Positions 47,944 through 59,204 of a stretch of 64,000 nt of DNA are shown here, piece after piece. Within the stretch, counting starts at the first letter, position 1; every line of letters begins with the position of its first letter. The notes beneath the pieces were generated by a model, which did not search any database, was not told the DNA's origin, and saw nothing but the letters and a program-made list of their open reading frames with translations. The stretch covers positions 4,298,206-4,362,205 of the forward strand of contig NW_019167926.1 of assembly GCF_002303985.1 (NCBI RefSeq), given 5' to 3'. This DNA is from Durio zibethinus. Taxonomy: Eukaryota > Streptophyta > Magnoliopsida > Malvales > Malvaceae. A program made the position numbers and the translations under genes.

Positions 47944-50828
47944 GCAATTGTGGTCCCTCCGAGAATCTAGGTGAATGTTATCGAGTTGAGATTTTTTTTT
48001 GGGCTTTTGGATCTTTTCATTTCTGGTTTCGGAACAGTCAGCGTTTGGTTTGTTTGATTGTTGAAGCATTTGTCTTTAGATTGAGACAAGATGTTGTGCT
48101 TGTTGTTCTTGCCTGAGTCCAGTGCTGTAAAAGAAGAAATTGGGTTCAAGCTGTGCACAAGAAAACAAAGCAGAAGAAAGAAAGAAAGATTCAATTCGGA
48201 AACTTATTTGAGGTAAATATTCTGACCCTAAACCAATTTGGAAACTTATCTGCCATGTGGATTAGGTTGTAAATTTCTGTCCAATTTGTAACTTGATTTC
48301 AGCCTTTGAATTAGTATTTGTTAGATGAAGATCCATTCTGGTTTGACTGTTTATATGCATTTCAACTGAGTAAAGACAAATGCCCATTGTTTTAATTTTG
48401 ATATCCTTTACCACTGGGTTTCTTTATATTAGTTTGTTTTCAATGAAAAAGCAAGTGGCAGATTGCTTTATATGTGCTATTTTGAATGGGGTTACATTGC
48501 CCATATTATTAGCTTCCCTAATCTTCATTGCTAATATGGACAAGTTAACAGTAACCCCAGAAGCATATGGGTGACTTTTGTTTTCCTTCTTTAACCATAT
48601 TTGAATGATTGGTTAGATTTAATGCATTTTTCTGGTGTAAGATGCAAGATTTCATGTTTAGCACATGGAATTGGTATTAGGATAGATATAGTGCAGTGTT
48701 CATGTGCAAGACTCCTGTGTTCTTTGGTTGATTAGACAACATAAAGGTCAAGATTACAGAAAATGGGTTGTTGGGTTTCGTTGCCAGCAGAAAAAGTAGG
48801 ATTTTTTGGGATGGTTGTTAATTATGTTTAAGCGAGTTCTTTGGCGGTGGGGAAAATGTGCAATTTGATGTATTCTTACAGTATGAGAGTATGGATATTG
48901 AAACTTGGCAGACAGAAGTAAATAACACAAGTCTCTATTAGCAGATGTTTTTAAAAGAAACTGGATTATTGTTGAAAATAGCATACAAAAGGGTAAGCAA
49001 ATAAATACCATTATGCTATCAGTAGGTGTAGTTTCTAAACAGAAAACCCTCCATTCAGACCCAATACTTAAATACACACAGATGTATAGGTGGATGACCT
49101 ATGTGAAGGGGCAACGCATAATTGTATTTGACACTTGTGTATGGGCATAGCCCATGCATCAATGTTTTGGTTTATCTATAGGAAAATGCTTCTTGATCCT
49201 ACACTTTTGTCCCTACTATTTGTCCTTATGATGTGATAAAATTTTATTGGTTTAAATTTAAACATTGCATTTATGAATGATTTTACCTGCAATGAATTAG
49301 TAGATCTCATCCTTAAATTCTCCAATGAAATTTTGCGACATCCAGAGAGACAAATAGGAAGGATAAAAGTGTAGGGTCAAATAGCATTACTCTTATCAAT
49401 ATGTTTTCTTCATTTGAACACCCATATTTCAATCAAGTGAAATAGAGTCTTGAAATGTTTTGGACTTTGTTCAGTGATTCAATCTATTTCATAAGTTTTC
49501 ATATCAATTGGTATTGAAATTGTCACAAATAAGACAAGTAGTGTTATTACTAGGAAAGATAATAAGCACTGAATCTCATGAAAATCAATGCAGTTTAATA
49601 TAAAAAGGAAAGAATAGTTAATATTTGGTAATAAAGAGTGTGTTACCTTTATTGTTACCCATATAATTTGACTTAATTATGATAAGAATGAAGGGGCCAA
49701 AATGAAAATTAGCCAAGACTGCTTTAACTGTATCATTAATACTCATTAATAGTGGCCCTGCTTTGTTTCAATATGTAAAGCTGCTGTCATACTCCTTTTA
49801 GAGCTTCCTTTGATGGGGAGAATTTTTTTTCACCTACTTGTATCCATATTTGAAGAGTCGTCCCCTACTTTCTTTTTTTTTTTTTTTTTGGAAGGACGAA
49901 TTTTGTTGATATTTTAAAATGCTTATTTCTCAGATTATTATTCTATACATTGCCAATGGAGTTTTTAGCCTCCGAAAATAGGGTTAGATGGTTGTCATAT
50001 GTTCATTTGATAATTAATTCATTAATTTTCATAAACATACCCTTAATGGGACACATATCAACTCGCCAACCATCCGGAATGATTAGTCCCGTTGGTAACG
50101 AATGGAGTTCCCTTCCTTGTCAACTAGGGTTTGATCATTGGGGAGCACTTTGAGAGTAAAATCCTGAATGCAGCAGGCTAATGGAGTAGTGTGTCCATAA
50201 GATCGTCCAGAGGATTACCAAAAAAGTATATATATCTACTCACAGTGTAATTTAAAAACTCTATCATGTATAGAATAATTTTTCTTTTTTCTCTCTGTCC
50301 TTTTTTACATGGAATCGAAATATTTTCATATTTTCAAACTAGTCCCAACATTTTGCTAAAAATTGTACTTTGAACCACAATTTTGATTTATATAACATTT
50401 GTGCTTATCAGAGGCTTTGTGAAGGCAAACAGATTTTAGGGCTGCACTAGATGTTAAAGCACTGTGCACTTATATTTAAAATACCTCTGTGGCTGTTTTC
50501 CTTTTCATCTTTGTTCTATCTTTGCACATTCTGTTACTTCGTCAGTACTTCCTAATTCTACTTATCTTTTAAATGAAAAACATGTCTTTATACCCTCCTC
50601 AATTTCTTAGGCTTTCATGAATAATAATATCCTCTAAATCCTTTACTTGTCCCCGCATCTCCCCCAACTCCATGCCATTAATTTTTTGAGTTATGTTTGA
50701 TTCTTCTTTCTAATTTCTAATTGCAAGGATTTGTAGATGCTGTTTTTCCTTGGTCAACTTTTGAACTTGCTAATGGAGCATTGAATTGGTGAATGTTCCT
50801 AGGTTCTTTTTCAGAAGCTGATTTCAGA
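47944..50828. other. spacer between TRM1 and the nucleotidyltransferase gene
   Basis: No protein gene recognised. It may contain a non-coding 5' exon and intron of the nucleotidyltransferase gene, because a ttttcag acceptor-like site lies just before its ATG. A SINE-like copy lies at 50080-50230. Confidence 0.4.
50080..50230 (+). mobile_element. SINE-like element related to the one in SOD intron 1
   Basis: Box-A-like TTAGTCCCGTTGGTAACG (about 50083-50100) and box-B-like GGGTTTGATCATT (about 50127-50139) with ttcccttccttgtcaacta between them. It shares tccttgtcaact and (c/t)atttgaaagtaaaatc-like sequence with 38780-38955. Confidence 0.5.
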
Positions 50829-53800
50829 ATGGAAGATTTTCAAGAGAGTCTGTCACCTTCCTCCTCTTTGTCCTTGTCCTCTACTTCCTCCTCTTCACCT
50901 ATCCCACATCCATCATCACCTTCCTCTTTATCTTTCCCCTCTTGTTCTTTCTCTTCATCTAACCCACATCCATTGTCAATTGATGCTGAACTCTGGTTGA
51001 TGGCTGAGCAGAGAACCCAGGAGATACTATGTGTTATTCAACCTGCTTTGGTTTCTGAGGAAAGGCGGAAAAGTATTATTGGTTACTTTCAGAGGCTAAT
51101 CAAAGGTTACTATGGCATTGAGGTAACTTTTCCACTCTGCCCCCTCAAAAAACAGAACTTAATTTTTCTAGATATTTTAGTCAGGGAAATACCAGCAATT
51201 GTTAGTTCTTGCTTTACGAGTGCCTCTTTAGGAACACAAAACAGTATAGTGGGAGGTGCTCCCTTCCACACTTCCCCCCCCCCCCCCAACCTCCAATTTT
51301 TGACTGGACCCATATGAAATAGGGCTTGAGTATATGATTAAGACTAACATGTAAACATTACATCCAGGAAAATTTAATTCCAAAATTTTCCACCTTGCAG
51401 CATGATAAACCAGCTCATGAATTGGTACCTCCAAAATAGATTACTCTTCATTATGACATTGGTACTTGCATACAAGGACTATCTTGTGGTTTGAATGCTT
51501 AATATATTTCTTTAAGTTCATAGATGACTAGAAGCCTTTGCTGTGACTAGAAGCCTTTATTATCTATGTATTGTTGCTTGGCATATGCTGTATCCCTTGT
51601 AATATTTAGCTTGACTAGAGTTACAAATGTCTGTAACCTTTTTATGAATGAATTTTGCGGGGCTCCTTTTATGCATTGAGCACACATGTAAACTTGTGAA
51701 CACGCATATCTTAGTAATTTACTTGATCTTTTAGAAGTCAGAGGTGTCTGACAAATATTTCTTGTCTCAATCTGTTCTAGCCTGACAATTAACCAAAAAA
51801 TGAAACCCGAAATGAGTGTTGAATTGTTGTAACCTAGTATTTTAATGATGTTTTAGAAACATAATAAATTAAGACTGATTTTTTTTTTTTTGAGTCTTTC
51901 GAATTATATTTGACTTGCTTCTTAATGGATTTTACTGTGGATGTTTTAAGTCTGCCAGTGACAATCAGTCATAGCTTGATTGATTCCTTTTTGATGAATA
52001 ATGCCTTATTAAGAGAAAGTTAGCTTGCTTAGCGTTGGATTTAAGTACTGGACTTCAATTAGTGTGCAGGTAAGGATGGATTTGATATCAAACGATCTTC
52101 CAAGAACTCTTGTATATAGTTGAAATTATTTCAAAGACAGGCATCGAAGTTTTCAAAAAATATAGTGTTGCAAAAGAGTTTGATGTTAGATCTTGTTATC
52201 TAGCTCGTTATTTCCTTAAATTTTAACACAATTTGCCACAGTCCTGAAACCTTATAGGCACTCCTTTTGATATCACTTGCCTATGTGAAAGTAAAATTTA
52301 AATTACAAATATACACAGATGTACAAGCTTTTGTTTTATCAGCCCTGTCAAAGGCATAAGTCACACTAAAGTTTCCTTGAACTTCTATTGCTTGTGGTGA
52401 AAGAAAAAAAGTGCTGGCCCAAGTTAGGCAAGGTGCCTATTCCTGTAAAGATTTAATAAAGATATAGCAAAAACAAAAGAAAACTTATAACTAATATAAC
52501 TTCTGGGCTTTAAAACAGTTGACTGCTTACCACTTGAGCTCAGCTCAAGTGGTAAGGGTGGGGTGGGCAGGTGGAGTATGGGTAGAGATCCTAGGTTGAA
52601 GTTCTAGTATTCCCTCTTGTAACCCTCTCCCACCCCCCCCCCCCCCAAAAAAAAAAAAAACAAAAAAACAACAACAGTTGACAACATTTTGTTGGCTAAT
52701 GTACTACAGAGATCAAGCACTACTAAAAGTCATTATAAAACTCTACCTCTAAGTTCCACCACTTCCATCATCAACAAGATGCTATAAATGGACAATAATA
52801 ACCTTTTCTCATACCTTAGACAAACCTTTTTCTTTTATTATTATTATTTTGTTAATTGAAAAATATAACACATAGAATATAAAATCTAGAGGAAACAAAA
52901 GCAATCTTAATAGAAGTGCATTTTTTGTGCCTCTTGTCATTTTAAGCCATGTGCCTTAGTAAAGGCACCTCACTGGCTGGGGTGCAAGGCACTTTTGCTA
53001 GATTGAGTTATGCCTTAGTGCAAGGCACTTTAGCTAGATTGAGTTAGGACTTAGTGCTTACATATGTGTTTTGACTACGCTGCACTTTATTACTAATCTT
53101 TACAGATTTTTCATTGCACTTGGGAAAAAAAAAACCTTCATTGGAGAGCATCAATTTGCAGTTCATTTCAGTATGGGTATAGGTTTAGATTTTCATTTCA
53201 ATGCAGTTCTGGTAACTTCCTGTGTACTTTTTGCAGGTGTTCCCATTTGGCTCAGTGCCATTAAAAACCTTCCTTCCTGATGGGGATATTGATTTGACTG
53301 CTCTTATTAGTCATCAAAATTTGGAGGAAAATTTGGCAAGATATATCTGCAGTATCTTAGAAGATGACCAGCAGGACTCTGATTTCCTAGTGCAGGATGT
53401 CCAATATATTCGTGCACAGGTTTAGTTCTTTTCTAATTGATCTCTTTCTATCCTTTTTTAAGTGATACTTTATGCTTCATTAAAAGTTATAGTTATCTCA
53501 CACTTTTACTTTGAATCTTTTATCAAATTTGGCACTTGCCATTTTGCTTGGCTGTCCCTTGGGGGCTTAGGTGTCACCATGTGCAGAGGCTGAAAAGTGT
53601 AGAACTTTGCACTCATCTGTATTATATGTTATACTTTTTGGGATTTTACCTATTAAATTGATTTTGGATGCTAGTAATGTATCCAAAGAGACCTTTCATT
53701 ACTGAAATCATCATATCAACTTGGGAATTCCAAGGTTTATTTCCTTTCAACTCAAACTTCTTTCATGTACTCTTCAGCATCATGGCAAGGAACCATTGTC

Positions 53801-56800
53801 TGGTACAATGTGCATGTCCTGTGCCAACAAGCATGGAAGCTTCAGTCCATTTACTCTACTCTTGAATAAATGGTAGGACAGTAACCAGCTCATCCTTCCC
53901 AACACCCTATTTGGTGGTCCATAATCGGTGTTCATCCTTTTTGTCACTCTCAGGTTTTATGAGAAATGAGCCATGGCATATGTGAGATTGTTCTTTATAG
54001 ATTAACAAGTTAACATACCAAACACATTTTGACAAGATAACTGCACATGCACACATCTAAAATTCGGTTCTTGAAAATAGCTTATAGGCGGGAGCTTGAT
54101 ATCCTTTCATGTGTATGAATTGGATTATCGCAGCTGTCACAGGTACTAAAGCCACTTAACCATGTTGCTAACTAAAGTAGTTTTTTTAGGAAGAAAATTT
54201 TGTGGAAAAAAAAAAAAGAAAGCTAGGGTTTTGTTATACAGCTTTGTTTGTTTCTGTAACTTTGCTTTCATGGGACTTAACATGGAAACTGAGTACACAT
54301 CTTCATTGGACAATTATTGGTCATTGCCAGTCGCCACTGTTTTTTTTTTTTTTTTTTGGGCAGTCAGTCATTGCCATTGTTAAGTATCCACCCAAAACCC
54401 AGCAACAATTGGTAGAGATGTGCAATTCGAATATAAATCCATGGAAAACTCTGAAGTTAATTGATGTAGGATAAAACCAGTTAGCACTTTCCCTCATTTG
54501 TAACCCAATATTAACAATTGAAATAGACAGAGCTACCATGTGGACAATGAATACGGGAAACAAATAACAAACAATGAAACAAACTGGTAACAAACTAGTC
54601 TCTTAACCTTATTAAATAGACAACCTAAAACCACTGAGTAATAGGTGGAGATGTCAAACTGAATAACATCACAATAAACCCCAAATTAACTGATGTTAGA
54701 TAACACCATGTAACAGCCATGTTCTGGCAAACACATGTCACCACCTTCAAGTGGCGGTATTATGTGGTCAGAAGTTGTTTCAGGTGCATCCATCTTTGTT
54801 TTTGTTCCTCTGCACTGAAATATTATTTACAGCACATTAGTGATCATACTTATTGCAACAAATAGAGCCCAAAATCATCTGGTACTCATTGCCGTTATTT
54901 TGGAATTTTGAATGGCAGGTTAAGATTGTGAAATGCACTGTGAATAATATCCCAGTGGACATCTCTTTCAATAAAATGGCGGGTCTGTCTGCACTATGCT
55001 TTCTGGAGAAGGTATCATCTAATCCTATCAAAAGTTGAGATGTTTAGCAACTGTTTTTTCAGAACATTAGTGACTTGGACACTTGCACATGTTAAATTAA
55101 TTTAGCCTCCAGCTTTTAACCCACCCCAAACATCTAGACTGAGATCATCCAAATATGTATATTTGACTTGACAAGAAAGTAAAGAACTGAAAAATGTAAT
55201 TCCATATGGTACATTGTTTTGATTTTTAGCACTAATACAATAACAACAACATACTAAGCCTTATATCCCATATTCTGGGGTCGGCTGTATGAAAAACCAT
55301 ATGAGAGAATCAAATTAGGTTGTAGATTGAATCCTCTTGCACCACTTATTTCTATCAACAACCACTTCTTCATCTAATTCCTTAACCATCATATTGTTTT
55401 TTATTACTTGCATCCATATCTGATTTTTAGCACTAATGCTAAGTAGAAAAATTTAGATTAGCTTCATTGGATACGTAGCTTTTTATTGTTCTTGTTTTCT
55501 ATATGACCATTTTCCACCATCTAGAAGAAGCGGACTTAGCTTTTTCTTTTTCTTATATTTCATTCATTCCTATATCTTTGAACTCTGTTCTGGATCTGAG
55601 AGAAATTAATTTTTCTTTAACGATTATATTTGTTTGTTTTCAGTTTCTCTTATTTTCTTTCAGATTGCTTAGTTCAGCAATTAGGCATGCTTTGCATTTA
55701 GTTCCAAAAACCCAGTTCACCCTTTCCCCTCACTGTTGCTTGATATTACCTACCCTCACTGCAGCCTTGAGTAAACCCTCTCTCTCTTTCCTTGCATTAT
55801 TTCCTATAGCAATATTGGGTGTGACAATTTTATGCACATGTGACTTATTTGGAACTATATGTTTTCAGGTTGACCAAATTGTTGGGAAAGATCATCTTTT
55901 CAAACGCAGTATCATCTTGATCAAGGCCTGGTGCTATTATGAGAGCCGAATTCTTGGTGCACATCATGGCTTGATTTCTACATATGCATTAGAAACAATG
56001 ATCTTATATATCATTAATATCTTTCACTCATCATTAAGCGGTCCACTGGAGGTGAGTATTTTTCCATTTACCATTTCTCAATCATCTGCAGAAATATGGA
56101 TAATGGGACCTTTTATATTCTGTTTGCAGGTGCTTTATAAGTTTTTGGACTACTACAGCACATTTGATTGGGCAAATTACTGCATCAGTATAACTGGTCC
56201 AGTTTCCATATCTTCCCTTCCAGCAGTTATGGGTGAGTAGTGCATTAGTCTCAGTTCATATAAATCTAACTGGTTCACTTATGTGCTTAGAATCCATCAT
56301 TACTGTATTCTTTGCAGCTAAGACTCCAGAAAATGATGGTGATGAACTTCTGCTTAGTCAGGACTTTCTGAGGAATTGCAGAGAAATGTTTTCTGTTCCA
56401 ATGCAATCTCTTGAGATTGGGGCCCATGCTTTTCCCATCAAGCATTTAAACATCATGGATCCTTTGAAAGAAAATAACAACCTAGGGCGAAGTGTAAGCA
56501 AAGGTATTTCGACTTGCTTTAAATGGTGAACTGGTTCTTTGATAGTTGTTCTGAATTTTGTTCTTAGAGTCTGCAATTTCTCAAAATTTTCTCAGAAGCG
56601 TTAGAAATTGAAATCTTTTCTTCCCATTTTATTGAAAATTTTAATCATTACTTGAGAGGGAGAGGGAGATCATACCACATACCAATAGATGATCTAATGC
56701 CAAGAAATTATAGCTAAATGTAGTGGTTAAAGGTTTCTTGATCTAATATTTTACTACAATATCTGAACTGAAAGCCTAAGTTTAATTCTTGGATTTTATT

Positions 56801-58073
56801 AAAAGAGTTTAATAGATGCTTTTATTGTCTCTTAGTTTAAATATTAATTTCATCAAAATAATATGAAAATGATCATCAGCCTGCATCTTCCTCTCCAGGT
56901 AATTTCCATCGAATAAGATGTGCTCTTTCCTATGGAGCCCAAAAGCTTGGGGAAATCCTCATGCTACCAGGTGAAAATATGGGTATGGGACTTGAAAAGT
57001 TCTTTGTTAATACTTTGGATCGGAATGGAAGAGGACAGAGGCCAGATGTACAAGTTCCAGTACATGCCTTTGGCACTGGCAGATCTGAAGTGTCTGATCT
57101 GAGTGGAGACTATGACGGATACTATAATTGTCTACTATATAGTCATTGGTTTCATAGCTATGCCTTGCCTGTTCCTACCCAGCCAATCACTGTATCATCA
57201 TCTTCTCAGACACAAAAAAAGAGTGCATGGGATGCCCTACGCCGGTTTGTGAGGTGCAAAGGAAACATTTTTTTCCGGAGGGGCACTAATGTATTTATTC
57301 CAAAACTTCCATTCTCTCATCCTCGTGCTCTCCAGTTACCAGCTGCTACATATGGTATTGACAAGATGACAAAGTCAAGAGGAACAGGCACTTACATCCC
57401 TGACGTGGTATATTTAGTTTCAATGAGAGATCTACTTGTTTGACTATCAAATTAATGACCTGAACTGAAACTACGATGGTTGAACATTTTTTTGCTAAAA
57501 TGACAAAGTTTTATTCATGCAGACCCATCAGTCTTACAGAGAGATGCAATCGTGGGTATGTACAAGAAATCCTGAGTCTTCTATTCCTGGCCTGTTGCAT
57601 AACTCACCAAAAGAAAACAATCGGTTTGAAAATTCCCTGGAGATACACCACAGTGGAAATGGTTGCTGTCTTGATCTTTCACCAGAGCAATTCCCTCTTC
57701 TTCCGAGCATCGAAAGAACCATGACAACCGCTCAATCTAGTCAGCCCACGGTGAAGAGTCCACAGGATGAGAATGGCTCTCAATCATTACCAGATATTAA
57801 ATTTGGTATTTATGAGTGTTCATCCCCAATAGGAATGCATTCACCACCACCTGAGCAGACAGACTCCAGATTATGCATGCCTACAATTGAAAAGCAGAAG
57901 GAAAAAGAACTTTGCGAGTTTAATGAAGAAAGGTAAAGCGTGGTATATTCTGTGAATATTTGGGAGAAAATTCTGATTTTCGTTTTCACTTGCTAACTAG
58001 GTACTGTAGGGCTCCTGTAGAACCTTTCCAACTGAAAGATGATAATGACTTCCCTCCTTTATTATCCATTTGA
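50829..58073 (+). CDS. PAP/OAS1-type nucleotidyltransferase
   Basis: Nine exons: 50829-51122, 53237-53419, 54919-55011, 55869-56051, 56130-56232, 56318-56503, 56899-57407, 57523-57932, 58001-58073. They encode 677 aa with consistent phases. The fold is the polymerase-beta nucleotidyltransferase with a PAP/OAS1 substrate-binding domain. The catalytic motif FGSVPLKTFLPDGDIDLT sits at residues 101-118 (GS pocket plus the DxD pair). A third acid is expected in NNIPVDISFN of exon 3. KDHLFKRSIILIKAWCYYES and HHGLISTYALETMIL form the helical domain. The N terminus is a long Ser/Pro-rich tract (residues 7-48) and the C-terminal third is low complexity, ending DDNDFPPLLSI. Start ATG 50829 is preferred over 50793 because ttttcag precedes it. 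RNA tailing is likely by family, but the target is unknown. Confidence 0.9.
52514..52682 (+). mobile_element. SINE with perfect 10-bp target duplication
   Basis: The body at about 52524-52672 carries a box-A-like CAGCTCAAGTGG (52541-52552) and box-B-like GGTTGAAGTTC, ending in a C-run, A-run and caacaa tail. AACAGTTGAC flanks both sides (52514-52523 and 52673-52682). It lies in intron 1 of the nucleotidyltransferase gene. Confidence 0.8.
52982..53047 (+). repeat. 36-bp tandem duplication
   Basis: GTGCAAGGCACTTTTGCTAG and its near copy at 53018 follow each other with period 36 in intron 1 of the nucleotidyltransferase gene. Confidence 0.8.
55220..55437 (-). mobile_element. Au-like SINE with 17-bp target duplication
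   Basis: TGATTTTTAGCACTAAT occurs at 55220-55236 and 55421-55437. The 184 bp between, read on the minus strand, includes CAGCCGACCCCAGAATATGG and ends GGCTTAGTATGTTGTTGTTA. I recognise this as the 3' part and TTG-rich tail of the widespread plant Au-type SINE family. The tRNA-like 5' boxes are eroded. It lies in intron 3 of the nucleotidyltransferase gene. Confidence 0.75.
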
Positions 58074-59204
58074 AAGAATTTTCAGAGAGTCTGCAACTGC
58101 AAGTCAACCGAAGGAACAATCAACATGTCCAAGCTCACCTGTTAACCATGAGATTGGCCTGCCTGCAGTACCATATGTCGAAGACACAGTTTTGCCTTCC
58201 TTTTCCCCTCTCCCTTCTGTAAACTAGAGGGATATAGCAAATGATGATAGACCTTTTTTATCTATGACAATCTTTCAGGGTTATTTTTATCAAGCAGCTA
58301 ATAACCCTTTTTTTCATCTACAATCTAAATTAAGTTTGAATAGCTGTTTGGCCTGGTGCATGATACTGAGTAACATGAGCTTTGGTATGTCTGTAATATA
58401 GCGGACTTGGAGCTCAGCTATGGCTGGCACAGAACTCACAGTACCTTTGCAACATATACACATACGTAATAAATTACCATGCATGTGCAAAGACACACGT
58501 GAGCCTTTGGGATCACATACATGATCACGCATACAAGCATGCATGCACATATGATGGCTATGTGTTCCCATACTTGCAGAGCCCTCCAATTCTTGCATGT
58601 GCACATTCATTTAGCGCAGGTTTAGCGGCTTTTCAGGGAACCAAATTTAGTGATTTGTGGAAGGCATTGAAATCAGGTGTAGAAATCATCCTTCAAACCT
58701 ATCTTCATACAGGACAACCTTCGAAGATAAAAACTGGAAGTAACCGACAGTATCTTCCAACTTGATCGTTGTACTTTTGAATGACCAACCGGTAAGAGTC
58801 GCATTTTACAATTGACATAATTCTGGTTTTTCTTTTGTCCTAATCATCGTTTATTGCCAAAAGTTCATGTTCAATTCAAACCAATTCTCATGGGCCGAGT
58901 AATAATATACTTAAATCGGCAGTAATTCAGCAAAGTTTCTGTTTTCAATGTCGAAGAAGGGTATGAACTATAAAGCATCCCACAAGCATATCCACATTCA
59001 AAGCAACTGTTTTTTAATGCATCCCATGTCACACAAGAATTTATTTGTTTTCCAGAAGTACTTTAAGGCATCACTAGAAAGAGTTCTTAGGTACAGACCA
59101 CTTCTCATTGACACCATTGAGAACACTTCAAGAAGCAGTAACTCAATTGTATCTGTCTCCTTAGTAACAAAGGGAAACCCCCAGATTCTCCCAATATGAA
59201 TAAC
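58074..59204. other. convergent 3' region of nucleotidyltransferase and alpha-galactosidase
   Basis: Contains an acceptor-like ttttcag followed by an open stretch (58086-58227) in phase with exon 8, a possible alternative last exon. The frame at 58499-58765 resembles nothing I know. Confidence 0.45.

Noticed and set aside
47967..48194. Minus-strand frame of 75 codons starting MNLSFFLLLCFLV, looking like a secreted peptide
   Set aside because: The hydrophobic start comes from a GA-rich simple stretch on the plus strand (agaagaaagaaagaaag). No family match and no splice or TATA context.
52524..52672. Possible tRNA gene from box A and box B sequences
   Set aside because: No cloverleaf can be drawn around the boxes, and the 10-bp flank repeats and A-rich tail show a SINE.
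55503..56240. Plus-strand frame of 245 codons
   Set aside because: It is exons 4 and 5 of the nucleotidyltransferase read through their introns, not a separate gene.
58499..58765. Plus-strand frame of 88 codons (MSLWDHIHDHAYKHAC...)
   Set aside because: Part derives from an acatgcatgca-type simple repeat; no motif, and it lies in the convergent 3' region.
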